From Chromatiales bacterium (lineage in GTDB: Bacteria; Pseudomonadota; Gammaproteobacteria; Steroidobacterales; GCA-2729495): a DNA stretch of 64,000 nucleotides. The notes below the pieces were generated by a model, which searched no databases, had not been told where the DNA came from, and saw only the letters and a list, made by a program, of their open reading frames with translations. A program made the position numbers and the translations under genes. The stretch covers positions 2,784,786 through 2,848,785 of the forward strand of contig CP070671.1 of assembly GCA_020351875.1 (NCBI GenBank). The letters are read 5' to 3'. This document shows, piece after piece, positions 1 through 7,036 of the stretch (position 1 is its first letter; each line of letters starts with the position of its first letter).

Positions 1-64
1 CATCCAGCAGGCGGGCGATGAATCGGAGACGTTCTTCCACAATCTTGCGCTCCTTCCAGGGCAT
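1..64 (-). CDS. Transposase N-terminus, IS481-like (partial)
   Basis: Only the first 21 codons lie in the window; the rest runs off the left edge. The peptide opens MPWKERKIVEERLRF and continues with a short hydrophobic stretch, matching the usual N-terminus of IS481-family DDE transposases, which begin MPWKE and lead into a helix-turn-helix. The start is the ATG at 62-64 (minus strand). Just upstream on the minus strand is a GGCGGGGAGAG stretch that can serve as ribosome binding site. Catalytic residues are not visible, so it cannot be said whether the copy is intact. Confidence 0.7.
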   Translation of the reverse strand, partial: MPWKERKIVEERLRFIARLLD

Positions 65-140
65 CGCACTCTCCCCGCCAAAGGGGAAAAGTGTTACCCA
101 TGTCTCCGGAAGGAGGTGTCACCTGTCTCTCGGGTAGGTC
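1..140 (-). mobile_element. End of an IS481-like insertion element
   Basis: The transposase start is followed at 92-134 by two related plus-strand blocks, TGTTACCCATGTCTCCGGA (92-110) and TGTCACCTGTCTCTCGGG (about 117-134). Paired blocks like these occur at the promoter-proximal end of IS481-type elements. The outer boundary is therefore probably near 130-140, but the other inverted repeat is outside the window and no target duplication can be tested. The element sits beside the accessory fimbria-like locus, consistent with a region open to insertion. Confidence 0.5.
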
Positions 141-735
141 AGCGCATCAGGCTCTGGGGGCTCCAACGGGGGCTCCAATTCAGCGAAAAATGGCCAGCAA
201 ATAGCTACCTTTCTGGCGAGGTGGCGGCGGCTTCTGCTCGCCCAGCGACGCCAGCGCCAAGCCGAACAGCCAGGCCGCTGCTGAATGTCCGCTTTCGGGC
301 TGCCAGGCAAAGAAAAACCCCGCCAGGGGAAGCGGGGTTGGTGATATTTAAGGGGCTGGAGGAAGACCCCTTGGATATGCGGTGTACTTTAGCTGGCGGC
401 GCCTTTCAGGGGGCTTTCCTAAACATTACGCGCCTTTAATGTTGCGCGACCTGCTCCGCACCCATCCCGGTGCCGAGCCATTGCGGCAGCCAACAGGCCA
501 GGCGAAAAAAGCCCGGTTCGGAACGCGGCCACAATTATGTAAAAACCTGCCTAACGGCAGCCCTTCGCCGCCGTGTGACCGAAGTCGCAACGCGCTGATC
601 CTGCTCCCGGATTTGTAGTTTCCGAACATAAGTCACAGCCCTCTACGGTCGGTTTCACTAAAGTCACGCCGTCGTCTGGGGCGATCTGTTCGATGTTCGA
701 TGCATCGGACGGTAACGGATCCAGCATCCAGGTCG
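141..735. other. Intergenic stretch without a convincing gene
   Basis: About 600 bases between the insertion-element end and the riboswitch. The open frames on both strands are short, lack plausible ribosome binding sites and give arginine- and proline-rich translations typical of chance frames in GC-rich DNA. The only clear signals are a leftward intrinsic terminator at 313-339 and short AT-rich patches around 340-440. The stretch may be decayed sequence left by insertions. The promoter for the riboswitch leader must lie in its right part, but I could not pick convincing -35/-10 boxes. Confidence 0.5.
313..339 (-). terminator. Intrinsic terminator, leftward, without a visible gene
   Basis: On the minus strand an AACCCCGC arm and a GCGGGGTT arm form an 8-bp GC-rich stem with an 8-base loop, followed by a run of T. 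This is a strong factor-independent terminator for leftward transcripts. No leftward gene is recognisable immediately to its right, so it may be a remnant of a lost gene or protect the element on the left from read-through. Confidence 0.6.
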
Positions 736-736
736 A

Positions 737-819
737 CAGTTTGAGAGGGCAAAACCACCGAAAGGTGGTGGCGCAAAGTCACCGGTCTAAGGGGCTATGG
801 CTCTATGACAGCGGGATTG
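737..819 (+). promoter_or_regulatory. Cyclic-di-GMP class I (GEMM-I) riboswitch
   Basis: The leader matches the GEMM-I aptamer element by element. P1 forms between 737-742 and 814-819 (partly G-U pairs). The GGGCAAA block is at 747-753. A 6-bp P2 stem (754-759 with 764-769) is closed by a GAAA tetraloop at 760-763. The GCAAAG block is at 773-778, CCGGTCTAA at 782-790, a P3 hairpin at 791-804, and AGCGGGA at 810-816. By alignment to the Vibrio Vc2 aptamer, the ligand-contacting G (748) and stacking A (775) are kept; the retained G favours c-di-GMP over cGAMP. It lies about 90 bases upstream of a pilin-like operon. Confidence 0.88.
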
Positions 820-839
820 CATCAGGCTTAACCTGAACG

Positions 840-906
840 CACTCCCATCACGTGATGCGCCAGGCCCTTGTCAGAAATTGACTTGGCTAATTCACTGGAT
901 GGAGTG
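840..906 (+). promoter_or_regulatory. Possible Shine-Dalgarno-masking helix of the riboswitch
   Basis: CACTCCCATC at 840-849 is complementary to GATGGAGTG at 898-906, giving nine base pairs with one bulged C. The right arm contains the GGAG (901-904) that serves the start codon at 912, so forming the helix would block translation. A competing 12-base palindrome CATCACGTGATG (846-857) overlaps the left arm, and GCATCA next to the aptamer 3' end (819-824) can pair with TGATGC (853-858). This gives a plausible switch between two folds. No terminator with a U-run is present in the leader, so translational control is more likely than attenuation. The direction of the response cannot be told. Confidence 0.5.
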
Positions 907-911
907 TAATC

Positions 912-1451
912 ATGGACCTCAGAAAACTGATACTGGCCTCAGCGATCACGGCCACATTTGGTTTCTCGGCATCGGCTGTCGCGGATTCCCAGCTCTCGAT
1001 TGGCGGCACGGGCACGCAGGCCCAGGCCAGCGTCGATTTCCGCATTACGATTCCCGACTTTGTATTCTTCCAGGTGGGCACGCTCGGCACGGGCGACGTC
1101 GACCTGGTCGACTTTGACATGGCGGGTCTGGAGTCCGGTGACAGCAATCCCGTGGCTTCGGTCGGTGGCGGCCTGAACGTGGTGCTGCGATCCAATGCTG
1201 ACAACGTCTCACTGGGCGCGTCCGGCGGCAACCTGACTGGTGCCGTCCTCCTCGGGACGATTCCCTTTGCCGAGATCACTGCCACGGAATCTGTCGGCGA
1301 TATTCAGGTGCCGGATTTTGGCACGACCATTAACCTGCCGGCCGGTCCTTACAACCTGACGGACACCTGGGACTACAGCTACGACAACACGAGTGTCTAT
1401 GCGCCCGATGTCTACACCGGCCAGGTGACCTACACGGTGACGACGCTCTAA
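912..1451 (+). CDS. Exported pilin-like major subunit
   Basis: This 179-residue protein has a Sec signal peptide (about residues 1-24, ending near ASAVA). The mature part is cysteine-free and beta-rich, and ends in a strand of the form VYTGQVTYTVTTL. Alternating C-terminal strands of this kind are typical of chaperone-usher-type subunits and of DUF4402/spore-coat-U-like pilins. I do not recognise a precise family. It is the first gene after the c-di-GMP riboswitch and is followed by a strong terminator, as expected for an abundant major subunit. GGAG at 901-904 sits seven bases before the ATG. The next gene encodes a protein with the same kind of C-terminal strand. Confidence 0.72.
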   Translation: MDLRKLILASAITATFGFSASAVADSQLSIGGTGTQAQASVDFRITIPDFVFFQVGTLGTGDVDLVDFDMAGLESGDSNPVASVGGGLNVVLRSNADNVSLGASGGNLTGAVLLGTIPFAEITATESVGDIQVPDFGTTINLPAGPYNLTDTWDYSYDNTSVYAPDVYTGQVTYTVTTL

Positions 1452-1479
1452 TCACGCGCAATCGTTTCCGCAAAACCGG

Positions 1480-1529
1480 CCCCCGGGCTGCCAATATCTA
1501 TTAGCATTGGCACGCCCGGGGGTTTTTTT
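1480..1529 (+). terminator. Intercistronic terminator overlapping the next ribosome binding site
   Basis: CCCCCGGGCTGCCAAT (1480-1495) pairs with ATTGGCACGCCCGGGGG (1506-1522) with a single bulged C, giving a 16-bp stem and a 10-base loop, followed by seven T (1523-1529). The ATG of the next gene is at 1530, directly after the T-run, and the GGGGG at the end of the 3' arm is the only Shine-Dalgarno-like sequence in reach. The hairpin can thus both end most transcripts after the major subunit and hide the ribosome binding site of the minor subunit in those that read through. Confidence 0.85.
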
Positions 1530-2084
1530 ATGGGCCGAAAAGCCTTTTTCATACTGCTGTTTGCCAGTCTGTGGTTCTCGACGGCCCACGCGTTGCGGTT
1601 TTCCGTGCGCGCCACAACTCCCTTCGTGTATGTGCAGATCGGGCATGGGGATCTGAGCAGCTATGGCCTGCTGGGCCCGCCTGCCAGTCTTATCGATGAG
1701 GTGGCGTTCACCTTTCCAGCCGGTGTGCAATCCGGGGACGGCACACCGGTCGCCGGTACGCCGGTGATACCGATCGCATTCCTTGGCTACAGCGGCAGAA
1801 ACCGAAGCATCTACAGGATCACGATCGACTCGTCTGCCGGGCTGACGAACATCAATGGCGACAGCATGCCTTTTTCCGAGTTCAGTTGGGTAACTCAGGA
1901 TGGCGACATCCCGGCCGGGCAGTTCAATAATTCTCCGAACCAGTTGTTGTTCCAGTACAGCCAGAGAGGGCGCCGCCGCGCCCGAGGCATCGTCGACTAT
2001 CTGTCCTTCAGCTACGCCAATACACAGATCTACCCCGCGGGCGTCTATACCGGGCGGGTATTTTTCACCATTACAGAATTATGA
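1530..2084 (+). CDS. Exported pilin-like minor subunit
   Basis: The protein has 184 residues with a signal peptide (about 1-21, ending AHA). The mature part is beta-rich, carries a basic patch RGRRRARG near residue 150, and ends in GVYTGRVFFTITEL, closely matching the C-terminal strand of the preceding subunit. The two are probably divergent relatives working in the same fibre. The start codon follows directly on the T-run of the intercistronic terminator. The stop overlaps the next start as ATGA. Low expression relative to the first subunit is inferred from the terminator, suggesting a tip, adaptor or initiator role. Confidence 0.65.
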   Translation: MGRKAFFILLFASLWFSTAHALRFSVRATTPFVYVQIGHGDLSSYGLLGPPASLIDEVAFTFPAGVQSGDGTPVAGTPVIPIAFLGYSGRNRSIYRITIDSSAGLTNINGDSMPFSEFSWVTQDGDIPAGQFNNSPNQLLFQYSQRGRRRARGIVDYLSFSYANTQIYPAGVYTGRVFFTITEL

Positions 2085-2593
2085 TCCGGTCGATTACGAT
2101 TTTTCCCTGCCTGTTAATGATGCTGGTGACAGCGACCGCATTCGCCCAGCGAGTCAGGGTGGATGATTATCTGTCGCCGAATCAGACCTACGCGCTGGAT
2201 TTGCAATGGAATGCCTCGGAAATCAAGCGAGCGCTGAACGCGATGATTGCCGGGGAGGCGTCAGCGATGCCGCCACTGGTTGGCCGGGTAGACGGCGTCG
2301 AGGTCCGGCTCGACACGCGAGCTTACCTTGGCAAGCGGGCCAGGATTTTTCTCGCGCTGCCGATCCTGATCAGCGGCTTGGACAGCCCCTCCGATCTGGA
2401 ACTCCGATGGGATGCCAGCGGCGAATTCTTGCCGGGCGCTGTGCGCCCGGGGCAGTCGACACTGATATTCGAAGGTGTGGTGGACGAGCCGGTGACGGGC
2501 TTCGTCATGGACTTTGTCTTGGCGCTGGAAAACGGTGGCGCGGCCGACGGTTTTTCTCTGGAGCCCGTATATGAGATCGAATTGCTTCCATAG
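2081..2593 (+). CDS. Exported protein of the fimbria-like operon, unknown
   Basis: A 170-residue protein with a signal peptide (about 1-23, ending AFA). It lacks the C-terminal YTGxV strand of the two subunits. The body contains alternating hydrophobic segments (around residues 75-100 and 125-150) consistent with an all-beta fold, and the protein ends EIELLP. It is translationally coupled on both sides: its start overlaps the upstream stop as ATGA, and its last 23 bases overlap the chaperone gene. Position suggests a structural or anchoring component of the same surface structure. I do not recognise its family. Confidence 0.6.
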   Translation: MIRSITIFPCLLMMLVTATAFAQRVRVDDYLSPNQTYALDLQWNASEIKRALNAMIAGEASAMPPLVGRVDGVEVRLDTRAYLGKRARIFLALPILISGLDSPSDLELRWDASGEFLPGAVRPGQSTLIFEGVVDEPVTGFVMDFVLALENGGAADGFSLEPVYEIELLP

Positions 2594-3389
2594 TCTCGGC
2601 TTGCTCGCCGTGGCCGGACTCTGGCTGCCGGCGCAGAGTTTTGCCGCGACCCTGGGTGCCGGCGTATCGCCGAGCAAGTTTGAGCTGCGAGCCAAGCCGG
2701 GCCAGGTTTTGCGCGATACGTTGACGGTTCTGAATGCCAGTGAAGAGCCCAGCGAGTTTCAGTTTCGCACCGTCGACTGGCGCCTGAATGATACAAAAGG
2801 TGTGGACTATATCGAAGGCGAGTTGCCCGAAGGCAGTTGTCGTCCCTGGGTCCGGCTCGAGCGCAAGGCAGTCAAGATTCGCCCCGGCGGACAGAAGAAA
2901 TATCGCTTCGAGGTCCATGTACCCGAAGATGCACCGCCGGGCCTGTGTCGCTTTGCCATCATGATTGAACCGTCCGACGAACTGGTTTCCAGCTTGGGCG
3001 CGGATGGACAGATTCGCTTCCCGATCGTTGGCCGATACGCCGTCATCACCTATGTGACAGTGGGCGACGCGAAGGCCGAGATCGATTATCTCGGCATGGG
3101 ACAGACGTTCATCAGCGATCAACGCTTGCCCACATTGAAGTTGCGAAATCAGGGTAATACTTACGATCGAGCTTTTGGCGAAGTGACGGCCACGGACCCC
3201 AACGGCCAGAAAATTATTCTCATCGCCTCAACCTTCCCGGTGTTGCCGGATCGTACCGAGGAGATCGCGTTGGCGCCAAGGGCCCCGGCGCCGGGAGAAA
3301 GCTCCGTCAGCTTCCAGTACCCGCTGCAGCTAAAGGGCAAGATCGAAATCGGCGGTAAGACCATCAAGGTCGAAGAAACCTTCGATTAG
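2571..3389 (+). CDS. Periplasmic PapD-like fimbrial chaperone
   Basis: This 272-residue protein begins with a signal peptide (about 1-25, ending SFA). The mature N-terminus (GAGVSPSKFELRAKPG) and the following strands have the pattern of the immunoglobulin-like PapD superfamily, with the motif VLNASEEPSEFQF and two cysteines about 45 residues apart (GSC and GLC) that could form a disulfide. An upstream in-frame start at 2514 exists, but only the ATG at 2571 places the signal peptide at the N-terminus. The family role is donor-strand folding of pilus subunits, which fits the two exported subunits encoded upstream. No usher gene follows on the same strand; the convergent barrel gene is the candidate partner. 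Confidence 0.75.
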   Translation: MRSNCFHSLGLLAVAGLWLPAQSFAATLGAGVSPSKFELRAKPGQVLRDTLTVLNASEEPSEFQFRTVDWRLNDTKGVDYIEGELPEGSCRPWVRLERKAVKIRPGGQKKYRFEVHVPEDAPPGLCRFAIMIEPSDELVSSLGADGQIRFPIVGRYAVITYVTVGDAKAEIDYLGMGQTFISDQRLPTLKLRNQGNTYDRAFGEVTATDPNGQKIILIASTFPVLPDRTEEIALAPRAPAPGESSVSFQYPLQLKGKIEIGGKTIKVEETFD

Positions 3390-3427
3390 GTCGCTGGCCG
3401 TGGCCGGTTGAAGCCGCTACCAGTCGA

Positions 3428-5539
3428 TCAGTTGATCCGCTGCAGCGGAAAATCCAATCTCGATTCGCGGCGGAAGCCGATCTCCACTGGGCGGGCGCGC
3501 TCATCGTCGAGGCCCCAAGGCAGCGGCACGTCTTCGGTCAGCAAGCGAATCTCGTGCCGGCCCGTCGGTACCGGGACAAATGAGAAACGTCCCTGGGCAT
3601 CGGTGCGAGTTTCATAGCGGCCATCGAGCAGAACGACGACACCTGCTGCTGCGCGCTCTGTCGGCTGGCGGATCGAATCCCGGTTCTCATCGAAGAATAC
3701 CTGGCCGCTGATGCGTCCGGTGCCTGCTCGGCCATTGGTCCGGCCAAAGGTCTGGTGGGGTCGACCAGACTTTTTCGCATATCCAAAATTAAGCCAGATA
3801 CTGTTACTGGCGCTCGTTCGGTTGCGAATCAGCAGGCCGGCATCATCGATGTCATAGGTTGCTGCGTTGTAATTTACGCTCAGGCTGGCAAACCAGTTTC
3901 GGAGAAAAGCCCACCGCGCATCGGCGTTGAAACTGTAGCCATTGTCAGCGCTGAATGTGTCGCCTTCAGTACGGTATAGCGAGCCGTTGAGGCTCAGCGA
4001 TATGTTGTCGGACGGGTCATAACGCATCAGCGTGGAGAATTCATCACGTCGGGTATCGCCGCGCAGATCCTCGTTCCATTCGACCCGGACTTCGTTCGTC
4101 AGCCGGAGATCCTGAGGCAGCCGCCAGTCAAAGCTGGTCCAGAAGCCTCGCTGGCTGCGTTCATTAGATTGGATATCACTGTTCAGTTCGGCGTTAAAAA
4201 CTTCGAGGCGCGCTTGGCCCCTATTCGTCATCAGGCTGACAAAGCTATTCACCCGCCAACCGACCTGATCATCATTGATCAAACCACCAGAGAACTGGCG
4301 AAAGGCCAGATTCCCGTTCAGGCCGAGCCCGAGGTCACGACTGGCCCGCAGGTTACTGGTGAAGAAAGTCGAATGGGCATTACTGGATCCCACGCCGTCC
4401 GAGCCGAGGCCTGTTTCCAGATAGTCATAGCCGCCCGATAGGGTGTAGCGGTAACTGTCTATATCCCCGCGTAAATACAGGCCCATCTGATCTGATGAGA
4501 TTGGCTCATCGGTCCAGGCGAGATCCGGCGCGAAGTAGAAGCCGCCATAGCGAACCGTGGGACCGGCACGCAGTTCCTGGTAGCTGTCTGTCCATACCCC
4601 GAGGTTACCGTCGTCATCTGCCAGCAACCGGGCCGCGTGTTCCTGAGCGCCTTCGGGCAGGGTGTAGCGGCCGGCCAGCAACAGGCTGGTGTGGTCACGA
4701 ACATCTGATTCACCATCCACCACGGCTACTTCGCCACCAACGTCAACATCTTCGTTGAGCCGGGTCTCATAGGCCAGTGTGGTCAGGTTTCCTCCAGTCT
4801 CCTCAAAGTGCGGCAGTGCGACGCCCCGGTAGGTGCCGGTCTTGCCGGTTGTAAACCGGAAGCTGCTGTCGGTGCCCACCAGAGTCGAGCTGGTCCCCAG
4901 TATGGGTGAGCTGGGCAGGCGATAGCGGAAACCGCTGTGGAGCAGCGAGCTAATCCGTGTTCGATGGTGGCCGACGGTGTTGTCCAGTGTCAGGTTGTCG
5001 GAAACCGGCATGGCGGACTGGCGAAAAGTGAACAGCAAATCCGTCCCGCTGGCGCTCCGGTCGAGGTAATCGCTGTCGATTTCGGAAAACTGGAGTTCCG
5101 CATCGATGATCCCCCAGTGCAGAGTTTCACGCCGCCACAGTGCGCGGCCTCCCTGTTCGACTTCATCGCCCAGCAAATCGTCATCGTTGCGATAGTAGGC
5201 AAGCTCCGCGACGAACAGTCGCTGACCGAAGGGTTCGTTGTCTGTCGTTGAGCCATCGTCGTAGACAGGCAGCTCACCTTCAAACAAATACTGATCCTCA
5301 TACGGCGGCTGTTCGGCATCGGTTGCTTCTGCCTTGGTCTCTGCTGGTGCCCCGATTACGGATAACTCATTGGGCGGGTTTGCATCCGTGCCTTGATCGG
5401 AAGCAGGTGTGGGGCTCGAGGCGTCACCCCAGGCAGGCGCGGCCGCGAACATCGCCAGGGCGACGATGCGAAGCACGCGGGCGCGCCGCGCTTGCACCAT
5501 CCGCCGCGCGGCGTTTTCTGGCCTGCCTGAAAGGGCCAT
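3428..5539 (-). CDS. Outer-membrane beta-barrel protein with SdrD-B-like C-terminal domain
   Basis: A 703-residue protein with a basic N-terminus and a signal peptide at about residues 14-38 (a start at Met14 is equally possible). An acidic, proline-rich linker is followed from about residue 90 to 600 by repeated amphipathic strands with alternating aromatic residues, as in large outer-membrane barrels. Residues 608-703 form a separate beta-sandwich: GQVFFDENRDS, GVVVLLDG, TDAQGRFSFVPVPTG, the pattern of SdrD-B or carboxypeptidase-regulatory domains. It converges on the pilin/chaperone operon with 38 bases between. It may be the secretion pore (usher analogue), but it does not match classical FimD closely; an unrelated barrel cannot be excluded. 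Confidence 0.65.
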   Translation of the reverse strand: MALSGRPENAARRMVQARRARVLRIVALAMFAAAPAWGDASSPTPASDQGTDANPPNELSVIGAPAETKAEATDAEQPPYEDQYLFEGELPVYDDGSTTDNEPFGQRLFVAELAYYRNDDDLLGDEVEQGGRALWRRETLHWGIIDAELQFSEIDSDYLDRSASGTDLLFTFRQSAMPVSDNLTLDNTVGHHRTRISSLLHSGFRYRLPSSPILGTSSTLVGTDSSFRFTTGKTGTYRGVALPHFEETGGNLTTLAYETRLNEDVDVGGEVAVVDGESDVRDHTSLLLAGRYTLPEGAQEHAARLLADDDGNLGVWTDSYQELRAGPTVRYGGFYFAPDLAWTDEPISSDQMGLYLRGDIDSYRYTLSGGYDYLETGLGSDGVGSSNAHSTFFTSNLRASRDLGLGLNGNLAFRQFSGGLINDDQVGWRVNSFVSLMTNRGQARLEVFNAELNSDIQSNERSQRGFWTSFDWRLPQDLRLTNEVRVEWNEDLRGDTRRDEFSTLMRYDPSDNISLSLNGSLYRTEGDTFSADNGYSFNADARWAFLRNWFASLSVNYNAATYDIDDAGLLIRNRTSASNSIWLNFGYAKKSGRPHQTFGRTNGRAGTGRISGQVFFDENRDSIRQPTERAAAGVVVLLDGRYETRTDAQGRFSFVPVPTGRHEIRLLTEDVPLPWGLDDERARPVEIGFRRESRLDFPLQRIN

Positions 5540-5827
5540 TCAGGTTGCCTAAGTCTAAGTAATACATAATGTTAAAGAGGGGGCGCCGGTCGTTATGTGA
5601 AGTGGTTCTTATTGTGGGCGTCCGGGTTGCAGCCGGGGGGTCGGGGCCAGAGCCAGAGCAGAATTTCAGGGGTTCAGTTGGCCGTCGGATAGCCGCCCTG
5701 TGGATCAGGCAGCAGGCTCCGTGTCCAATCTTTGGACGCAATTATCCGCCAGAATATTCCCGGGTTCCCGGGCTGAGTTGCGGTTTTCGCGAGCCTGGCC
5801 GGAATCCCGGTTCAAGCACCGGGTCAT
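5540..5827. other. Upstream region of the barrel gene
   Basis: A 288-base gap between the stop of the membrane protein gene and the start of the leftward barrel gene. Next to the barrel start (about 5545-5580) the DNA becomes AT-rich and contains CATTATGTAT-type -10-like sequence on the minus strand, so a promoter there is plausible. I looked for a second c-di-GMP aptamer on the minus strand and did not find the diagnostic GGGCAAA and GCAAAG blocks. No convincing coding frame is present. Confidence 0.4.
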
Positions 5828-6520
5828 TCAGAGGCCGACCGCCCGCAGCAGGCTAAACACCAGCCCGGCACTGAATATGACCTCCAGGCCCGAGGTCGCC
5901 AGCGCGCCGAAGGCCGTTGGCGGGAACCGTCCGGCCAGCATCATCAGGCCAGTGACGATCGCCGGGATCCAGAATCCTGTCGCCAGTCCGATCCAGACGG
6001 ACAATACCAGCCCGATCAATACCGTCAGGATCGACGCGAATGGCGGGAAGCCTTTGTTCTCCAGTTCTGCCGCGCTGTAGTCGTAATCATCGCGGCGACT
6101 CGCCGGGGATACCGTCTGCGCATAACGCAGGCACCCGTAGTAGTTCACCGGCATGATTCGTTGCAACCGTCGATAGCCAAAAAAGTAACCGAATGCGCTA
6201 ACGCCCGCGGTCAGCAAAATAATCAGTGCCTGGAAGATCCGTGTATCGAAGGCGGCAATCCCCAGTGCGTGCCCGATACCGGCGTATGCCGGTATCAGCC
6301 ATGAGATGAGTACCGCGTGCAGGAAGAACCGCAAGCGGTTCAGGCGATACAGGCGCGGGCTGACGCCAAGCCGGTTGCCGATCGCGACGATGGCATTGTC
6401 GAAAAAGGTAATGAACTCGACGGTCGCGAGGCTGATGGCTGCTATGGGTTCAACCGATAGCACCGCGAGACTGACTATGGCCAGCAGCAGGTGAATTGCC
6501 GCAAACAGCGGAAAAACCAT
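5828..6520 (-). CDS. Integral membrane protein, unknown
   Basis: The 230-residue product is dominated by hydrophobic segments. It has about six to seven candidate membrane helices: two near the N-terminus, one around 90-110, two around 105-135, and three after a polar loop at about 140-165 (SPASRRDDYDYSAAELENKG). No catalytic or transporter motif is recognisable, so it is left as a membrane protein of unknown function. It is read leftwards like the barrel gene but is separated from it by 288 bases, so co-transcription is possible but unproven. Confidence 0.6.
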   Translation of the reverse strand: MVFPLFAAIHLLLAIVSLAVLSVEPIAAISLATVEFITFFDNAIVAIGNRLGVSPRLYRLNRLRFFLHAVLISWLIPAYAGIGHALGIAAFDTRIFQALIILLTAGVSAFGYFFGYRRLQRIMPVNYYGCLRYAQTVSPASRRDDYDYSAAELENKGFPPFASILTVLIGLVLSVWIGLATGFWIPAIVTGLMMLAGRFPPTAFGALATSGLEVIFSAGLVFSLLRAVGL

Positions 6521-6642
6521 CGGGCCGAAGATACGCGGCTCCTCGTCACTGCGTCTGCGGAATCAAAGTATAGGCAATGCACCTGAGCTGCAACGCATGG
6601 CAACGCGACAGTTGCCGACGAGTCGGGCGGCGCGTAGCGCAG

Positions 6643-6861
6643 CTAAGTGGATGACTTCGATTCTTTTTCGCGGCTGGCCAGAATGGCCCGGCGTCTGGCC
6701 GGTGTGTTGTCGCGCGGCTGGCGTCGCCGTTCTTCGCGTTGCACCGACTGTTTTTCCTGCAGCAGGTCTGACACGTAGGGATCCCACCCGGCAGTCGCTT
6801 CTTCCAGACCGTCGAGGGGTTTTTCCTGCGCGGCCATGTCGTCTTTGCCCGCTTCCATCAC
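6643..6861 (-). CDS. Small charged hypothetical protein
   Basis: The 72-residue product is highly polar, with an acidic first half and a lysine/arginine-rich second half (EERRRQPRDN, ARRRAILASREKE). It has no signal peptide and no membrane segment. Composition suggests a mostly helical or disordered small cytoplasmic protein. Support is limited to frame, composition and a position that leaves no overlap with other genes. It reads leftwards upstream of the membrane protein gene, with about 120 bases between. Confidence 0.4.
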   Translation of the reverse strand: MMEAGKDDMAAQEKPLDGLEEATAGWDPYVSDLLQEKQSVQREERRRQPRDNTPARRRAILASREKESKSST

Positions 6862-6926
6862 CAGCTTCCTTGCTCTTTATGAGTTATTAACTATAGGGAC
6901 CCCCCCGCCGGGCAGATCCCGACTGC

Positions 6927-6968
6927 ATCACAGTCAGACCCATCCATTCGACTGTGATCCGCATCACG
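6927..6968 (+). promoter_or_regulatory. Crp/Fnr-family operator-like palindrome with inverted repeat
   Basis: TGTGA-N6-TCACG at 6953-6968 matches the CRP consensus TGTGA-N6-TCACA in all but the last base. In addition ATCACAGTC (6927-6935) and GACTGTGAT (6950-6958) form a perfect 9-base inverted repeat, so two overlapping half-site arrangements exist. A TATGAT at 6983-6988 could be the -10 of a rightward promoter for the gene at 7037, placing the site close to the -35 region. Whether a CRP/Vfr/Clp-type protein acts here is inference. Confidence 0.5.
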
Positions 6969-7036
6969 TTTTACGGGGCCGCGTATGATTGCCGATCGCC
7001 GCAGCCACTGGCAAACGGGTCCCACAGGAGGGCGGG

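Noticed and set aside
116-439. Possible gene of 107 codons next to the insertion element
   Set aside because: No ribosome binding site, no motif, and it would read through the insertion-element end and the terminator at 313-339.
2514-2571. Earlier start for the chaperone gene
   Set aside because: It would add 19 residues in front of a clean Sec signal peptide that begins at the ATG at 2571.
5540-5827. Second c-di-GMP riboswitch ahead of the barrel gene
   Set aside because: Searched on the minus strand; the diagnostic GGGCAAA and GCAAAG blocks with a GAAA-capped stem are absent.
5569-5856. Possible 95-codon gene upstream of the barrel gene
   Set aside because: Low-complexity translation, overlaps the end of the opposite membrane protein gene, and no start signal.
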